From the NCBI GenBank assembly GCA_038251315.1, contig JBBSBK010000024.1, positions 1-39,674 on the forward strand: a DNA stretch of 39,674 nt, given 5' to 3'. The position numbers were made by a program, and so were the translations under genes. Source of the stretch: JBBKXP01 sp038251315. Lineage in GTDB: Bacteria; Pseudomonadota; Alphaproteobacteria; Rhodobacterales; Rhodobacteraceae. This document shows, in pieces, positions 1 through 8,062 of this stretch; position 1 is the first letter of the stretch, and each line of letters begins with the position of its first letter. The notes beneath the pieces were generated by a model, which was not told the origin of the DNA, did no database searches, and saw only the letters and a program-made list of their open reading frames with translations.

Positions 1-274
1 CCTGGAGAGTCCGAAATTCAGGCCGTTGGTATGAGTGTTGCAAGCCATTGTTGCCGATTGATAACAGGTGTTTGGCGACAACCCCCGCGCGCCGGTCTAA
101 AGGATCGTCGGGGCCATCTGGACACCTTCGGTAATCTCACCGTGGTGTCGCAGACCAGATTGGCGTCGGCGAAACAACGCCCGGCCGCGAACGACCCTTT
201 CTGTCGCATATTGCCAAGACGTGACACCCGTGACAGGTCCAGATCACCGCAATAACCCGCCCCAAAGGCCTCCC

Positions 275-1507
275 ATGATCGCCCCCCGTGCACCGCTGTA
301 TCTGACCCACGCCCCGGTGCCTCGCGTCGAGGATTTCGCCCTACTTTCGGCGCTCGAGGCGGGAGTGCGCGGCATCCTTCTGTCGGTCATGCCGCTGGTG
401 ATCTACCGGGCCTATGGCGATGCCGCCAAGGTCAGCCAGATCTATTTCCTGGTCGGCATTGCCTCGCTGTTCTGCGGCCTGATGGTGCCCTGGCTGACCC
501 GCTGGATCGCCCGGCGCTGGATGTTCACCATTGCGGGATCGCTCTACCTTGTCGGCTCTTCGGTGGCGATCTTCGGGCCGACCGAATTCAAGGCGCTGGC
601 GCTGCTGACCAATGCCGTCGGGACGGTCACGTTTTCGGTGTGCCTTGCTGCCTACATTCTGGACTACATCAGCCGGAGCGAGCTGGGGCGCAACGAATCC
701 ACCCGCATGGTCTATAGTGCCCTGTCGTGGTCGATCGGCCCGATCGTGGGCGTCTTCCTGCTGAACTGGTGGGAACCGGCCCCCTTTATCGTCGCCAGTC
801 TCTTTGCACTCGCCCTGATCGGGGCGTTCTGGAAACTGCGCCTCGGCAACGGCAAGCAGATTGCCCGCGCCCGCGGCCCAGCGCCGAATCCGCTGGCCTT
901 TCTGGGCCGATTCCTGTCCCAGCCCCGGCTCATCGCAGGCTGGCTGTTCGCAGTGATCCGATCCTGCGGCTGGTGGGTCTATGTCGTCTACTTACCGATC
1001 TACTGCATCGAGAACGGTCTGGGCGAAACCGTCGGAGCGCTGGCCGTTTCAGTTTCCAACACCCTGCTGTTCACGACGCCCCTCATGTTGCGTCTGGTCC
1101 GCCGGGCAGGGGTGCGCAGATCGGTCTCGGTAACTTTTGCACTGACCGGCGTCCTGTTGATGACCGGCTGGATCGCGGCACCGTTTCCCTGGGTGGTCTA
1201 CGGAGCCCTCATGCTGTCGTCGGTCATGCTGGTCATGCTCGACGTCTGCGGCAGTCTTCCGTTCCTGATGGCCGTAAAACCGTCCGAACGCACAGAGATG
1301 GCCGCCGTCTATTCCAGTTTTCGCGACGTGTCGGGCATCGTGACCCCGGCAACCGCTTGGGCGGTGCTGCTGGTGTCGCCGGTGGCCGGGGTATTCGCCG
1401 CCTGCGGCCTTGGCATGTTCGCCGCGGCGATGATCGCCACCCGCCTGCACCCGCGACTGGGCGCCCCCCGTACCAGTGGCCAGTTGTCAGCCGCGCCAGC
1501 TGAATAG
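275..1507 (+). CDS. MFS transporter, 12-TM type
   Basis: Predicted 410-residue inner-membrane permease of the major facilitator superfamily. The chain is a series of hydrophobic segments broken by short Arg-rich loops (for example LTRWIARRW near residue 80 and RLVRRAGVRR in the second half), which suits two six-helix bundles. I start it at ATG 275, which follows an AAAGG ribosome-binding site by about 6 bases. A start at 221 would add 18 polar residues with no such site. The substrate cannot be read from sequence. It stands alone, with only 66 bases to the next gene on the same strand. Drug, sugar-phosphate or organic-acid export are all possible. Family membership is fairly sure, function unknown. 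Confidence 0.8.
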   Translation: MIAPRAPLYLTHAPVPRVEDFALLSALEAGVRGILLSVMPLVIYRAYGDAAKVSQIYFLVGIASLFCGLMVPWLTRWIARRWMFTIAGSLYLVGSSVAIFGPTEFKALALLTNAVGTVTFSVCLAAYILDYISRSELGRNESTRMVYSALSWSIGPIVGVFLLNWWEPAPFIVASLFALALIGAFWKLRLGNGKQIARARGPAPNPLAFLGRFLSQPRLIAGWLFAVIRSCGWWVYVVYLPIYCIENGLGETVGALAVSVSNTLLFTTPLMLRLVRRAGVRRSVSVTFALTGVLLMTGWIAAPFPWVVYGALMLSSVMLVMLDVCGSLPFLMAVKPSERTEMAAVYSSFRDVSGIVTPATAWAVLLVSPVAGVFAACGLGMFAAAMIATRLHPRLGAPRTSGQLSAAPAE

Positions 1508-1573
1508 TCCACTTTACGCATGGGCACCACCTGTGCCAGACTTGCGCCAGACGCACATTTTGGACCTTTTCAC

Positions 1574-2200
1574 ATGTTGACATTTTTCGCCTTCACGCTT
1601 GCCATCAGTCTGCCTCAAAACTTGACCCCCACGGAGCATGATGCAGACCGGATCTGGCGGGCCGACTTTGCCACGCCGGTCGTCCGCGTGGTGCCTTTGG
1701 CGCCCGATTTCGAGATCATCTACCGGTCGGGCCTGACCCTGCCCGAGGATGTGCAAGCGGCTTTCGATACAGAGTTCGCGACAGGGCCTTATTTCGGGGC
1801 CTTCGCCATCGCCAAAGATTTCTCTTACGGCTACGTCGCCGGTACCAACGACCGCGCCGCTGCCATCGAAATCGCCAAGCGCCAATGTGCCCTTCAGGCG
1901 CCGGCTACATCGCCCAACTGCATCATCTATGCCGAAGCCCTGCCGGTTGGCTATGTCGACATCGGCCCCGGTGATCTGGTGTTGTCCCCCGACGCGGCAA
2001 CCCTGTTCCAGAATCCCGGCAATCGCGGAAAATCCCGTGCCATGGCGGCCAGCGCCGACGGTGCCTATTCGATGGTCTGGGATCATGCCACCCAAGCGGA
2101 GGCCGATGCCGCCGCGGTGGCGGACTGTGAACAATATCGAACGTCCGACCTGGACGGGCTCAGCCCGATGCCCTGCCGGGTGTTGCCGGGCCTCCCATAG
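1574..2200 (+). CDS. Secreted protein with duplicated DUF4189-like module
   Basis: 208-residue protein with a short hydrophobic N-terminus (MLTFFAFTLAISLP), probably a signal peptide, so likely periplasmic. I chose ATG 1574 because the upstream ATG at 1520 places a polar stretch before the hydrophobic segment. Residues about 74-123 and 154-205 look like two copies of one module: a small beta-rich start (FGAFAIAKD / SRAMAASAD), an aromatic segment, an Ala-rich helix ending in Cys (C105, C185), then a second Cys (C116, C201). This pattern recalls DUF4189-type domains. From memory, related Rhodobacteraceae proteins are sometimes labelled as aminolevulinate synthase, which this sequence does not support. 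It ends 12 bases from the convergent acyl-CoA dehydrogenase gene. Function unknown. Confidence 0.75.
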   Translation: MLTFFAFTLAISLPQNLTPTEHDADRIWRADFATPVVRVVPLAPDFEIIYRSGLTLPEDVQAAFDTEFATGPYFGAFAIAKDFSYGYVAGTNDRAAAIEIAKRQCALQAPATSPNCIIYAEALPVGYVDIGPGDLVLSPDAATLFQNPGNRGKSRAMAASADGAYSMVWDHATQAEADAAAVADCEQYRTSDLDGLSPMPCRVLPGLP

Positions 2201-2212
2201 AAAAGCTCAGGT

Positions 2213-3898
2213 TCATTCCAGCAACCGACGCGCAATCACCTGCGCCTGAATTTCCGCCGCCCCCTCGAAAATGTTCAGGATGCGGGCGTCGCACAGGATC
2301 CGGCTGATCTTGTATTCCAGCGCAAACCCGTTGCCGCCATGAATCTGCAGCCCATTGTCGGCGGCGGCCCATGCGACACGTGCCCCCAGCAGTTTGGCCA
2401 TCCCGGCCTCGAGGTCGCAGCGGCGTCCGGCATCCTTTTCACGGGCCGAGAAACAGGTCAGTTGCCGCGCAACCATGATTTCCACGGCCATCATCGCCAG
2501 CTTGCCGGCCACGCGCGGAAACGCGATCAGCGTCTTGCCGAATTGCCTGCGATCCTGCGCATACTGCATCGCCACATCCAGCGCCGATTGGGCCACACCC
2601 ACGGCGCGGGCGGCGGTCTGGATGCGGGCGGACTCGAAGGTTTGCATTAACTGCTTGAATCCCTTGCCGGTCTCGCCCCCCAGCAGGTTGTCGCCGCTGA
2701 CCTTGAAGTCGTCGAACGCCAGTTCGTATTCCTTCATCCCGCGATAGCCCAGCACCCCGATCTCGCCTCCGGTCATGCCTTCCGTCGGAAACGGGTCGGC
2801 ATCGGTGCCGGGAGTCTTTTCGGCCAGAAACATCGACAGGCCGCGATAGTCGGTCGTGTCAGGGTCGGTCCGGGCCAGCAATGTCATCACATGGCTACGG
2901 GCAGCATGGGTAATCCACGTCTTGTTGCCGGTCACGCGCCAGTCGTCGCCATCGCACACAGCACGGGTGCGCAACGATCCAAGATCAGACCCGGTATTGG
3001 GTTCGGTGAATACGGCGGTCGGCAGGGTTTCCCCTGACGCCAACCTTGGCAGCCACTTTTGCTTTTGTGCCTCGGTGCCGCCGCACAGGATCAGTTCGGC
3101 CGCAATTTCGCTGCGTGTGCCCAGCGACCCGACGCCGATATAGCCGCGCGACAATTCCTCGGACACGACGACCATGCTGGATTTGGACAGACCGAACCCG
3201 CCGTATTCTTCGGGGATTGTCAGGCCAAAGACGCCCATTTCGGCCAGTGCATCGATCACCTCCATCGGAATCAATTCATCATTCAGGTGCCAGCCGTGGG
3301 CGTGGGGTTCGATCTGTTCGGTCGAAAACCGCCGGAACTGTTCGCGGATCATCTCAAGCTCGGGGTCAAGACCGCAGTTGCCCACCGTAATCCGCGCTGC
3401 CTGTTCCTGCATCAGGGCGACAAGGCGGGCGCGGGCGGCCTGGGTGTTGCCCGCGCTGCAAACGATCGTGACAGCCGCGGTCATCAGACCCCGCTGCGCG
3501 TCCTGATCCAGTCCGATGTCCTGCAGTCGCACGATCTCGCCCTGCGACATCGGGATACCGCCAGAAATCTGCGATAGGTATTCGCCGAACGCGATCTGAT
3601 GGATGAGTTGCTCGACCTCGCCGAACGCACCCTGCGCCTGCAACCGTTCGGCCCAGTCCTGCATCTGGCGCAGGCTTTCGGCGTAGGTGGCCAGCCAGGC
3701 AAGGCCATGCGCGGCGGTCTGGTGCGTCTCGATCAAGGCAGCCGACACCCGGCCATTGGCCGTCACCAACCGGCGGACCGTGTCGGTCGCCAGAATCAAA
3801 ACAGTGTCGACGGCAGGCAAGGCAGCTGCGGTCAAACCCAACAGATCCGGCACCACGGGGTTTTGGGTCAGCGGCAGTTCCTGTCCGTCATGCGGCAT
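2213..3898 (-). CDS. mcd: Acyl-CoA dehydrogenase, probable (2S)-methylsuccinyl-CoA dehydrogenase
   Basis: 561-residue FAD flavoprotein. Residues about 160-561 are a standard acyl-CoA dehydrogenase: the substrate/FAD region FTEPNTGSDLGSLRTRA, the helical C-terminal domain with RRQFGK, and the catalytic-base loop IFEGAAEIQ near the end. The extra N-terminal helical domain of about 150 residues, with AAHGLAWLATYAESLRQM and GGIPMSQGEIVR, is what I remember of methylsuccinyl-CoA dehydrogenase of the ethylmalonyl-CoA pathway, which turns methylsuccinyl-CoA into mesaconyl-CoA and passes electrons to ETF. ATG 3898 has an excellent AAGAGGAG site. The pathway assignment is inference; another branched or short-chain acyl-CoA is the alternative. 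ETF genes lie about 12 kb downstream in the window. Confidence 0.85.
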   Translation of the reverse strand: MPHDGQELPLTQNPVVPDLLGLTAAALPAVDTVLILATDTVRRLVTANGRVSAALIETHQTAAHGLAWLATYAESLRQMQDWAERLQAQGAFGEVEQLIHQIAFGEYLSQISGGIPMSQGEIVRLQDIGLDQDAQRGLMTAAVTIVCSAGNTQAARARLVALMQEQAARITVGNCGLDPELEMIREQFRRFSTEQIEPHAHGWHLNDELIPMEVIDALAEMGVFGLTIPEEYGGFGLSKSSMVVVSEELSRGYIGVGSLGTRSEIAAELILCGGTEAQKQKWLPRLASGETLPTAVFTEPNTGSDLGSLRTRAVCDGDDWRVTGNKTWITHAARSHVMTLLARTDPDTTDYRGLSMFLAEKTPGTDADPFPTEGMTGGEIGVLGYRGMKEYELAFDDFKVSGDNLLGGETGKGFKQLMQTFESARIQTAARAVGVAQSALDVAMQYAQDRRQFGKTLIAFPRVAGKLAMMAVEIMVARQLTCFSAREKDAGRRCDLEAGMAKLLGARVAWAAADNGLQIHGGNGFALEYKISRILCDARILNIFEGAAEIQAQVIARRLLE

Positions 3899-4043
3899 CG
3901 GGTGCTCCTCTTGTTATGCACATGCAGCACTAGGCAATTTGCATCCGCAGCGCAATATTCATCCAATATCTTACCATACAGAGCACGTAAATGTCGCACC
4001 CGATTTCGGCTGCGCCGCACCCTGCCTCGCGTTAGTCAGGCCC

Positions 4044-4808
4044 ATGGACGCGCTCTTTCCCCAGATCGACCTGCACATTCTGGCGCTTGCCACCTTGATC
4101 ACCCTGCTGGCCGGGGTGGTCAAGGGTGTCGTCGGGTTCGCCATGCCGATGGTGATGATTTCCGGCCTGACCCTGATCCTTCCGCCCGAGGTGGCGCTGG
4201 CCGCCCTGATCCTGCCAACGCTGGTGGCGAATCTGGCGCAGGCGCTGCGGCAGGGGCCGCGACCGGCGCTGGCATCCGTTCTCGACTTTCGCCTGTTCAT
4301 CGCTGCCTGCCTGATCTTCCTGCTGATCAGCGCCCAATTGGTGCGCACCTTGCCACAGTCGGCGATGTTCCTGCTGATCGGCGGTCCGGTGGTGGCCTTT
4401 GCCCTGCTGCAACTCAGCGGCTGGAAGGGGCATCTGGCGCGGCGCTCGCCGCCGCTCGAAATCGTCATCGGCGGGTTTGCGGGGTTTGTCGGCGGGATCT
4501 CGGGCGTCTGGGGGCCGCCGCTGGTGGCCTATCTGACCGCCATCGGCACCCCCAAGGTCGATCACTTGCGTGCCCAAGGGGTAATCTATGCCATTTGTTC
4601 CATCGCCCTGTTCGGGGCGCATCTGCAATCGGGAGTCCTGCGCACCGGCACCGCGCCGCTGTCGGGGCTGATGATCCTGCCGGCGATGATCGGAATGGCA
4701 ATCGGTCTGCGGATCCACGACAGGTTCGACCAATCGACGTTCCGGCGCGCCACGCTGTTCGTGCTGCTGATCGCCGGCCTCAACCTTGTGCGGCGCGGCC
4801 TGTTCTGA
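4044..4808 (+). CDS. TauE/SafE-family sulfite exporter-like permease
   Basis: 254-residue integral membrane protein. The first segment, with GVVKGVVGFAMPM at about residues 26-38, is the signature of the TauE/SafE family, and a second internal repeat appears near FAGFVGGISGVWGPP (about residues 150-165). Members export sulfite, sulfoacetate or other small organic anions across the inner membrane. I start at ATG 4044; the open frame runs further upstream, but the long extension is not hydrophobic and overlaps the divergent acyl-CoA dehydrogenase. The Shine-Dalgarno sequence is weak. It shares a 145-bp divergent region with that dehydrogenase. The substrate is not determinable. Confidence 0.85.
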   Translation: MDALFPQIDLHILALATLITLLAGVVKGVVGFAMPMVMISGLTLILPPEVALAALILPTLVANLAQALRQGPRPALASVLDFRLFIAACLIFLLISAQLVRTLPQSAMFLLIGGPVVAFALLQLSGWKGHLARRSPPLEIVIGGFAGFVGGISGVWGPPLVAYLTAIGTPKVDHLRAQGVIYAICSIALFGAHLQSGVLRTGTAPLSGLMILPAMIGMAIGLRIHDRFDQSTFRRATLFVLLIAGLNLVRRGLF

Positions 4809-4817
4809 CTCTCCCAG

Positions 4818-4876
4818 CTTCTTTTGGCAAAAGATACTCCGGGCGGCGCCGCGCCGCGCCGGGGGGCAGCGCCCCC
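4818..4876. repeat. 3'-end element: TTTTGGCAAAA box plus G/C hairpin
   Basis: Between the convergent permease and DUF3859-like genes. It has a pyrimidine/A-rich box, CTTCTTTTGGCAAAAGATACTCC split over 4818-4840, followed by a GC-rich stretch and a hairpin at 4862-4876 (GGGGGC, loop AGC, GCCCCC). From memory, very similar boxes are scattered after genes in many Rhodobacteraceae genomes; I cannot verify this here. Likely a transcript-end or stability element serving both genes. Confidence 0.45.
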
Positions 4877-5412
4877 TACGACAGCAGGTTCTCGAACCCG
4901 CAGACTGTGGCCAGCTGCGGCACTGTTTGCGGCGCCACCACCTCGAATTCCACATGCAGGATGACGTTGCCCTGCTGCGCTGCTTCGATGGTCCAGGGCC
5001 CCTGCACCAGTTCGTAGTCGAAATCGAACTGATACAGGATCAGCGACAGGGCGGAGCCCGAGATGGCAGTGGGATAGGTCTGCCGGGTGATGCCCGCGTT
5101 GCCCATCGGCGGGTGGGAGACGGTGACGGTGACGTCATACAGGTCGGCACCGCCCGCCACCTGCGCCTTGACGCCGAACCCGATACCCAGAACGGCAGGC
5201 ACCTGCCGCCCGTTCGAGATGAATTGCGGGTCGCCCTCAACGATGTTGGTCACACCGGCGACCGTGTCGGGGGCAGGGTTTGTGCCGATGACCAACGGAG
5301 CGCAGATGATCCCCGCCTTCATCGCCTGAACTGACGGGCTCATCTGATCGCCGGGGGCAGCTATTGCCTGCCCTGCAAGCAGGACGAAAACAAGGGTAGC
5401 AAAACGCAGCAT
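4876..5412 (-). CDS. Secreted DUF3859-like protein
   Basis: 178-residue protein with a clear signal peptide (MLRFATLVFVLLAGQAIAAPG, cleavage near residue 18-19). The rest is beta-rich: a GIGFGVKAQV strand near residue 78, then VTVTVSHPPMG, and a C-terminal FDFDYELVQGPWTIEA segment. This resembles the DUF3859 family, small secreted domains of unknown function. ATG 5412 follows a strong GGAGGA site by 5 bases. Only two cysteines remain in the mature part (near C38 and C171), which could form one disulfide. It lies downstream of and on the same strand as pckA, 33 bases after it, and may be on the same transcript. No function is assigned. Confidence 0.75.
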   Translation of the reverse strand: MLRFATLVFVLLAGQAIAAPGDQMSPSVQAMKAGIICAPLVIGTNPAPDTVAGVTNIVEGDPQFISNGRQVPAVLGIGFGVKAQVAGGADLYDVTVTVSHPPMGNAGITRQTYPTAISGSALSLILYQFDFDYELVQGPWTIEAAQQGNVILHVEFEVVAPQTVPQLATVCGFENLLS

Positions 5413-5445
5413 CAGGTCCTCCGGGGAACTTGTGTTGCGTGAAAC

Positions 5446-7044
5446 CTAGCCGATTGCGGCTGCTTTTACATCCTCGTCGATGAACGGGACGTATTTTTCA
5501 AAATTGGCGGCAAACATGTCGACCAGCTTGCGGGCCTGCGTGTCGTAGGCCGTCGGATCACGCCATGTGTCGCGCGGGTTCAGCAACCCGGCATCGACCC
5601 CGTCGACCGCTACCGGCACGTCGAAACCGAAATAGGGATCCTTGCGGAACGTTGCCTCGATCAGCGTGCCGTCGAGCGCGGAGGCAAGCAGCGCCCGCGT
5701 CGCCTTGATCGGCATCCGGCTGCCGGTGCCATAGGCCCCGCCGGTCCAGCCGTTGTTGACCAGCCAGCAGGTCGCGCCGTGGCTGGCGATCTTGCGGCGC
5801 AGCAGGTTGCCGTAAACCTCGGGGCGGCGCGGCATGAACGGTGCCCCAAAGCAGGTTGAAAACGTCGGCTGCGGTTCGGTCACGCCGCGTTCAGTGCCGG
5901 CCACCTTGGCGGTGAACCCCGACAGGAAATGATACATCGCCTGTGCCGGGGTCAGCCGCGCGATGGGGGGCAGCACGCCGAAGGCGTCGCAGGTCAGCAT
6001 GATGATGTTCTTGGGGTGACCGCCCAGTGCCGTATCTGATGCGTTGGGAATATAGTGCAGCGGATAGGCGCAGCGCATGTTCGCCGTCAGGCTGTCATCG
6101 TCGAAATCAAGCTCCTTTGTTACCGGATCATAGACCATGTTTTCAATGACAGTGCCGGGCATCTGCGTCGTCGCGTAGATGTCGGGTTCGGCCTCGGCTG
6201 ACAGGTTGATTGTCTTGGCGTAACACCCGCCTTCGAAATTGAAGGTGCCCCGATCCGACCAGCCGTGTTCATCGTCGCCGATCAGGATGCGCGTCGGGTC
6301 GGCCGACAGGGTCGTCTTGCCGGTGCCCGACAGGCCAAAAAAGATCGCCGTGTCGACAGGGTTGCCGGGGGCGTGATTCGCGCTGCAATGCATCGGCATG
6401 ATACCCTTTTCGGGCAGCAGGTAGTTCAGCAGGGTAAAAACCGATTTCTTGTTCTCGCCGGCATATTCCGTCCCGCCGATCAGGATCAGCTTGCGGTCGA
6501 AGTTCAGCGCGATGACAGTTTCGGACCGGCAGCCGTGACGTTCCGGGTCGGCCTTGAAGGTGGGGCAGTTGATGATCGTGAAATCAGGCGTGAAGGTGTC
6601 GAGTTCGACGTCAGCCGGGCGGCGCAGCATGTGGCGAATGAACAGCCCGTGCCATGCCAGTTCTGTCACCATCCGCACGTCCAGCCGGTGCGCCGGATCA
6701 GCCCCTCCGAACAGGTCCTGCACGAAATAGTCGCGGCCCTGCATGTGTGCCGTCATGTCGGCATAAAGGCGGTCGAAGGCGTCCACGTCCATCGGCGGGT
6801 TGTTTTCCCACCAAATCGTGTTTTCGGTGGCGGGTGTGCGCACCACGAATTTGTCCTTGGGGCTGCGCCCGGTGTGTTTTCCGGTGCTGACCAGCAGCGT
6901 GCCGCCCTGCCCCAGAATCCCTTCGCCCCGCGCGACGGCCATCGCGGTCAGGTCTTCGGCGGACTGGTTGTAATGGACTTCGGCCAGCCCCGTGATGCCC
7001 TGATCGCCAAGTTTCATCGTCGGATTGACCTTGCCGTGGTCCAT
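5446..7044 (-). CDS. pckA: Phosphoenolpyruvate carboxykinase (ATP)
   Basis: 532 residues, the normal length for the ATP-dependent enzyme, which converts oxaloacetate and ATP to phosphoenolpyruvate, CO2 and ADP in gluconeogenesis. The P-loop FGLSGTGKTTLSAD and the metal/ATP motif LIGDDEHGW are intact, as is the early RSPKDKFVVR substrate segment. I start at ATG 7044 (MDHGKVNPTMK) behind an AAGGAG site at 8 bases; the frame extends 18 codons further but without such a site. It diverges from chvI across a 313-bp region that holds a tandem repeat. This pckA/chvI neighbourhood is common in alphaproteobacteria. It allows growth on acetate and C4 acids, in keeping with the acyl-CoA genes nearby. Confidence 0.97.
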   Translation of the reverse strand: MDHGKVNPTMKLGDQGITGLAEVHYNQSAEDLTAMAVARGEGILGQGGTLLVSTGKHTGRSPKDKFVVRTPATENTIWWENNPPMDVDAFDRLYADMTAHMQGRDYFVQDLFGGADPAHRLDVRMVTELAWHGLFIRHMLRRPADVELDTFTPDFTIINCPTFKADPERHGCRSETVIALNFDRKLILIGGTEYAGENKKSVFTLLNYLLPEKGIMPMHCSANHAPGNPVDTAIFFGLSGTGKTTLSADPTRILIGDDEHGWSDRGTFNFEGGCYAKTINLSAEAEPDIYATTQMPGTVIENMVYDPVTKELDFDDDSLTANMRCAYPLHYIPNASDTALGGHPKNIIMLTCDAFGVLPPIARLTPAQAMYHFLSGFTAKVAGTERGVTEPQPTFSTCFGAPFMPRRPEVYGNLLRRKIASHGATCWLVNNGWTGGAYGTGSRMPIKATRALLASALDGTLIEATFRKDPYFGFDVPVAVDGVDAGLLNPRDTWRDPTAYDTQARKLVDMFAANFEKYVPFIDEDVKAAAIG

Positions 7045-7130
7045 TGTTTCGCTCCTTGATTGCCGGGTTCGGTGCCCGTCTCGCCCATCTAGCACCATGA
7101 ATTCCGGGGCGAACAGGGTCAGGCGGCGAC

Positions 7131-7165
7131 GTTAGCGCAACCAAATGCCTGTTAGCGCAACCAAA
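7131..7165. promoter_or_regulatory. Tandem 15-bp direct repeat, 20-bp period
   Basis: GTTAGCGCAACCAAA occurs twice without mismatch, start to start exactly 20 bp, which is about two helical turns, so both copies face the same side of the DNA. It lies 87-121 bp upstream of the pckA start codon and about 190-230 bp upstream of chvI. This is typical of a regulator-binding array. Candidates are the OmpR-type regulator ChvI, which would bind direct repeats, or a LacI-type regulator like PckR of Sinorhizobium. The protein is inference; the repeat is seen directly. Confidence 0.65.
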
Positions 7166-7261
7166 GCGAAACCGCGCCGCCCGGGCCCGATGACCTTGCC
7201 GCACGATCAGGCAATTTAGCCATTGATTACGAATTTTGCGGGCAAATAGGACACGCCCCAT

Positions 7262-7278
7262 AAACTGATTCGCAGTTT
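7262..7278. promoter_or_regulatory. Perfect 6-5-6 palindrome upstream of chvI
   Basis: AAACTG, spacer ATTCG, CAGTTT: a perfect dyad about 80-96 bp before the chvI start. Its size fits a dimeric repressor or activator site. No known consensus is recognised. Confidence 0.4.
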
Positions 7279-7357
7279 GGGATTGATTCGGCCTGCCGAA
7301 ACAGGGACATACTTGGACAAAAGCAGGCAATAACAAATGAGCAGTAGGGAAAACCCC

Positions 7358-8059
7358 ATGTCAAAGATCGCACTTGTCGACGACGATCGGAATATTCTGA
7401 CGTCCGTTGCCATGACTCTCGAGGCCGAAGGGTTCGAGGTCGATACCTATCACGACGGCCAGACTGCGCTGGATGCGTTCAACAAACGCATGCCTGATAT
7501 GGCCGTACTCGACATCAAGATGCCGCGGATGGACGGGATGGACCTGTTGCAGCGGTTGCGGCAGAAATCGGCAATGCCAGTGATCTTTCTGACCTCGAAA
7601 GACGACGAGATCGACGAGGTACTGGGCCTGCGGATGGGCGCCGACGATTACGTCAAAAAGCCGTTCAGCCAGCGCCTGCTGGTCGAACGTATCCGGGCCC
7701 TGCTGCGTCGCCAAGAGGCGATCTCGGGCGAGGTCATGGAAGACACCGAAGAAAACAAGGTCATGAACCGCGGCCAGCTGACGATGGACCCGCTGCGCCA
7801 CGCGGTCAAATGGAAGGGCAATGACGTGTCCCTGACCGTCACCGAATTCCTGCTGTTGCAGGCCCTTGCCCAGCGCCCCGGCTTCGTCAAATCGCGCGAT
7901 CAATTGATGGATGTCGCCTATGACGATCAGGTCTATGTCGACGACCGCACCATCGACAGCCACATCAAACGCCTGCGCAAAAAGATGCGTACTGCCGACG
8001 ACGATTTCAATGCGATCGAAACGCTGTATGGTATCGGGTATCGTTACAACGAAGAATAA
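7358..8059 (+). CDS. chvI: ChvI-type response regulator, OmpR family
   Basis: 233-residue transcription factor. The receiver domain (about 1-120) has the acidic pocket DDD at 8-10, the phospho-acceptor D52 in VLDIKMP, and the switch TSK at about 100. The C-terminal winged-helix domain has the OmpR-type end VDDRTIDSHIKRLRKKM and GIGYRY. In alphaproteobacteria ChvI with ChvG controls genes for envelope, acid response and central metabolism. I use ATG 7358 rather than the in-frame ATG 7337 because TAGGGAAAA sits at the right distance from 7358 and family members begin MSKIALVDDD. It is the first gene of a six-gene signalling block and lies 3 bases before chvG. Confidence 0.95.
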   Translation: MSKIALVDDDRNILTSVAMTLEAEGFEVDTYHDGQTALDAFNKRMPDMAVLDIKMPRMDGMDLLQRLRQKSAMPVIFLTSKDDEIDEVLGLRMGADDYVKKPFSQRLLVERIRALLRRQEAISGEVMEDTEENKVMNRGQLTMDPLRHAVKWKGNDVSLTVTEFLLLQALAQRPGFVKSRDQLMDVAYDDQVYVDDRTIDSHIKRLRKKMRTADDDFNAIETLYGIGYRYNEE

Positions 8060-8062
8060 GCG

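Larger units (their letters stand above)
7045..7357. promoter_or_regulatory. Divergent pckA / chvI control region
   Basis: 313 bases with no supported gene. It contains two perfect copies of GTTAGCGCAACCAAA (7131-7145, 7151-7165), an AAACTG-ATTCG-CAGTTT palindrome (7262-7278), and a Shine-Dalgarno sequence (TAGGGAAAA) just before chvI. An ATG at 7337 is in frame with chvI but has no ribosome-binding site. I cannot assign -35/-10 boxes with confidence. Confidence 0.6.

Noticed and set aside
1..34. Possible C-terminus of an upstream plus-strand gene (frame 2, ending LESPKFRPLV then TGA at 32-34)
   Set aside because: Only ten codons are visible and nothing identifies a protein; bases 1-274 otherwise hold no supported gene.
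18..293. Minus-strand reading frame of 91 codons at the window start
   Set aside because: Composition is Arg/Trp/Cys rich with no family resemblance, no ribosome-binding site, and it overlaps the MFS start.
1574..2200. Annotation of this gene as 5-aminolevulinate synthase
   Set aside because: It has a signal-like N-terminus, 208 residues and no PLP-enzyme motifs; the label used for some relatives appears mistaken.
3599..5017. Long plus-strand open frame of 472 codons across the acyl-CoA dehydrogenase and permease
   Set aside because: It is an antisense/out-of-frame shadow rich in Arg, Gly and Pro; the real genes in this span have clear family motifs.
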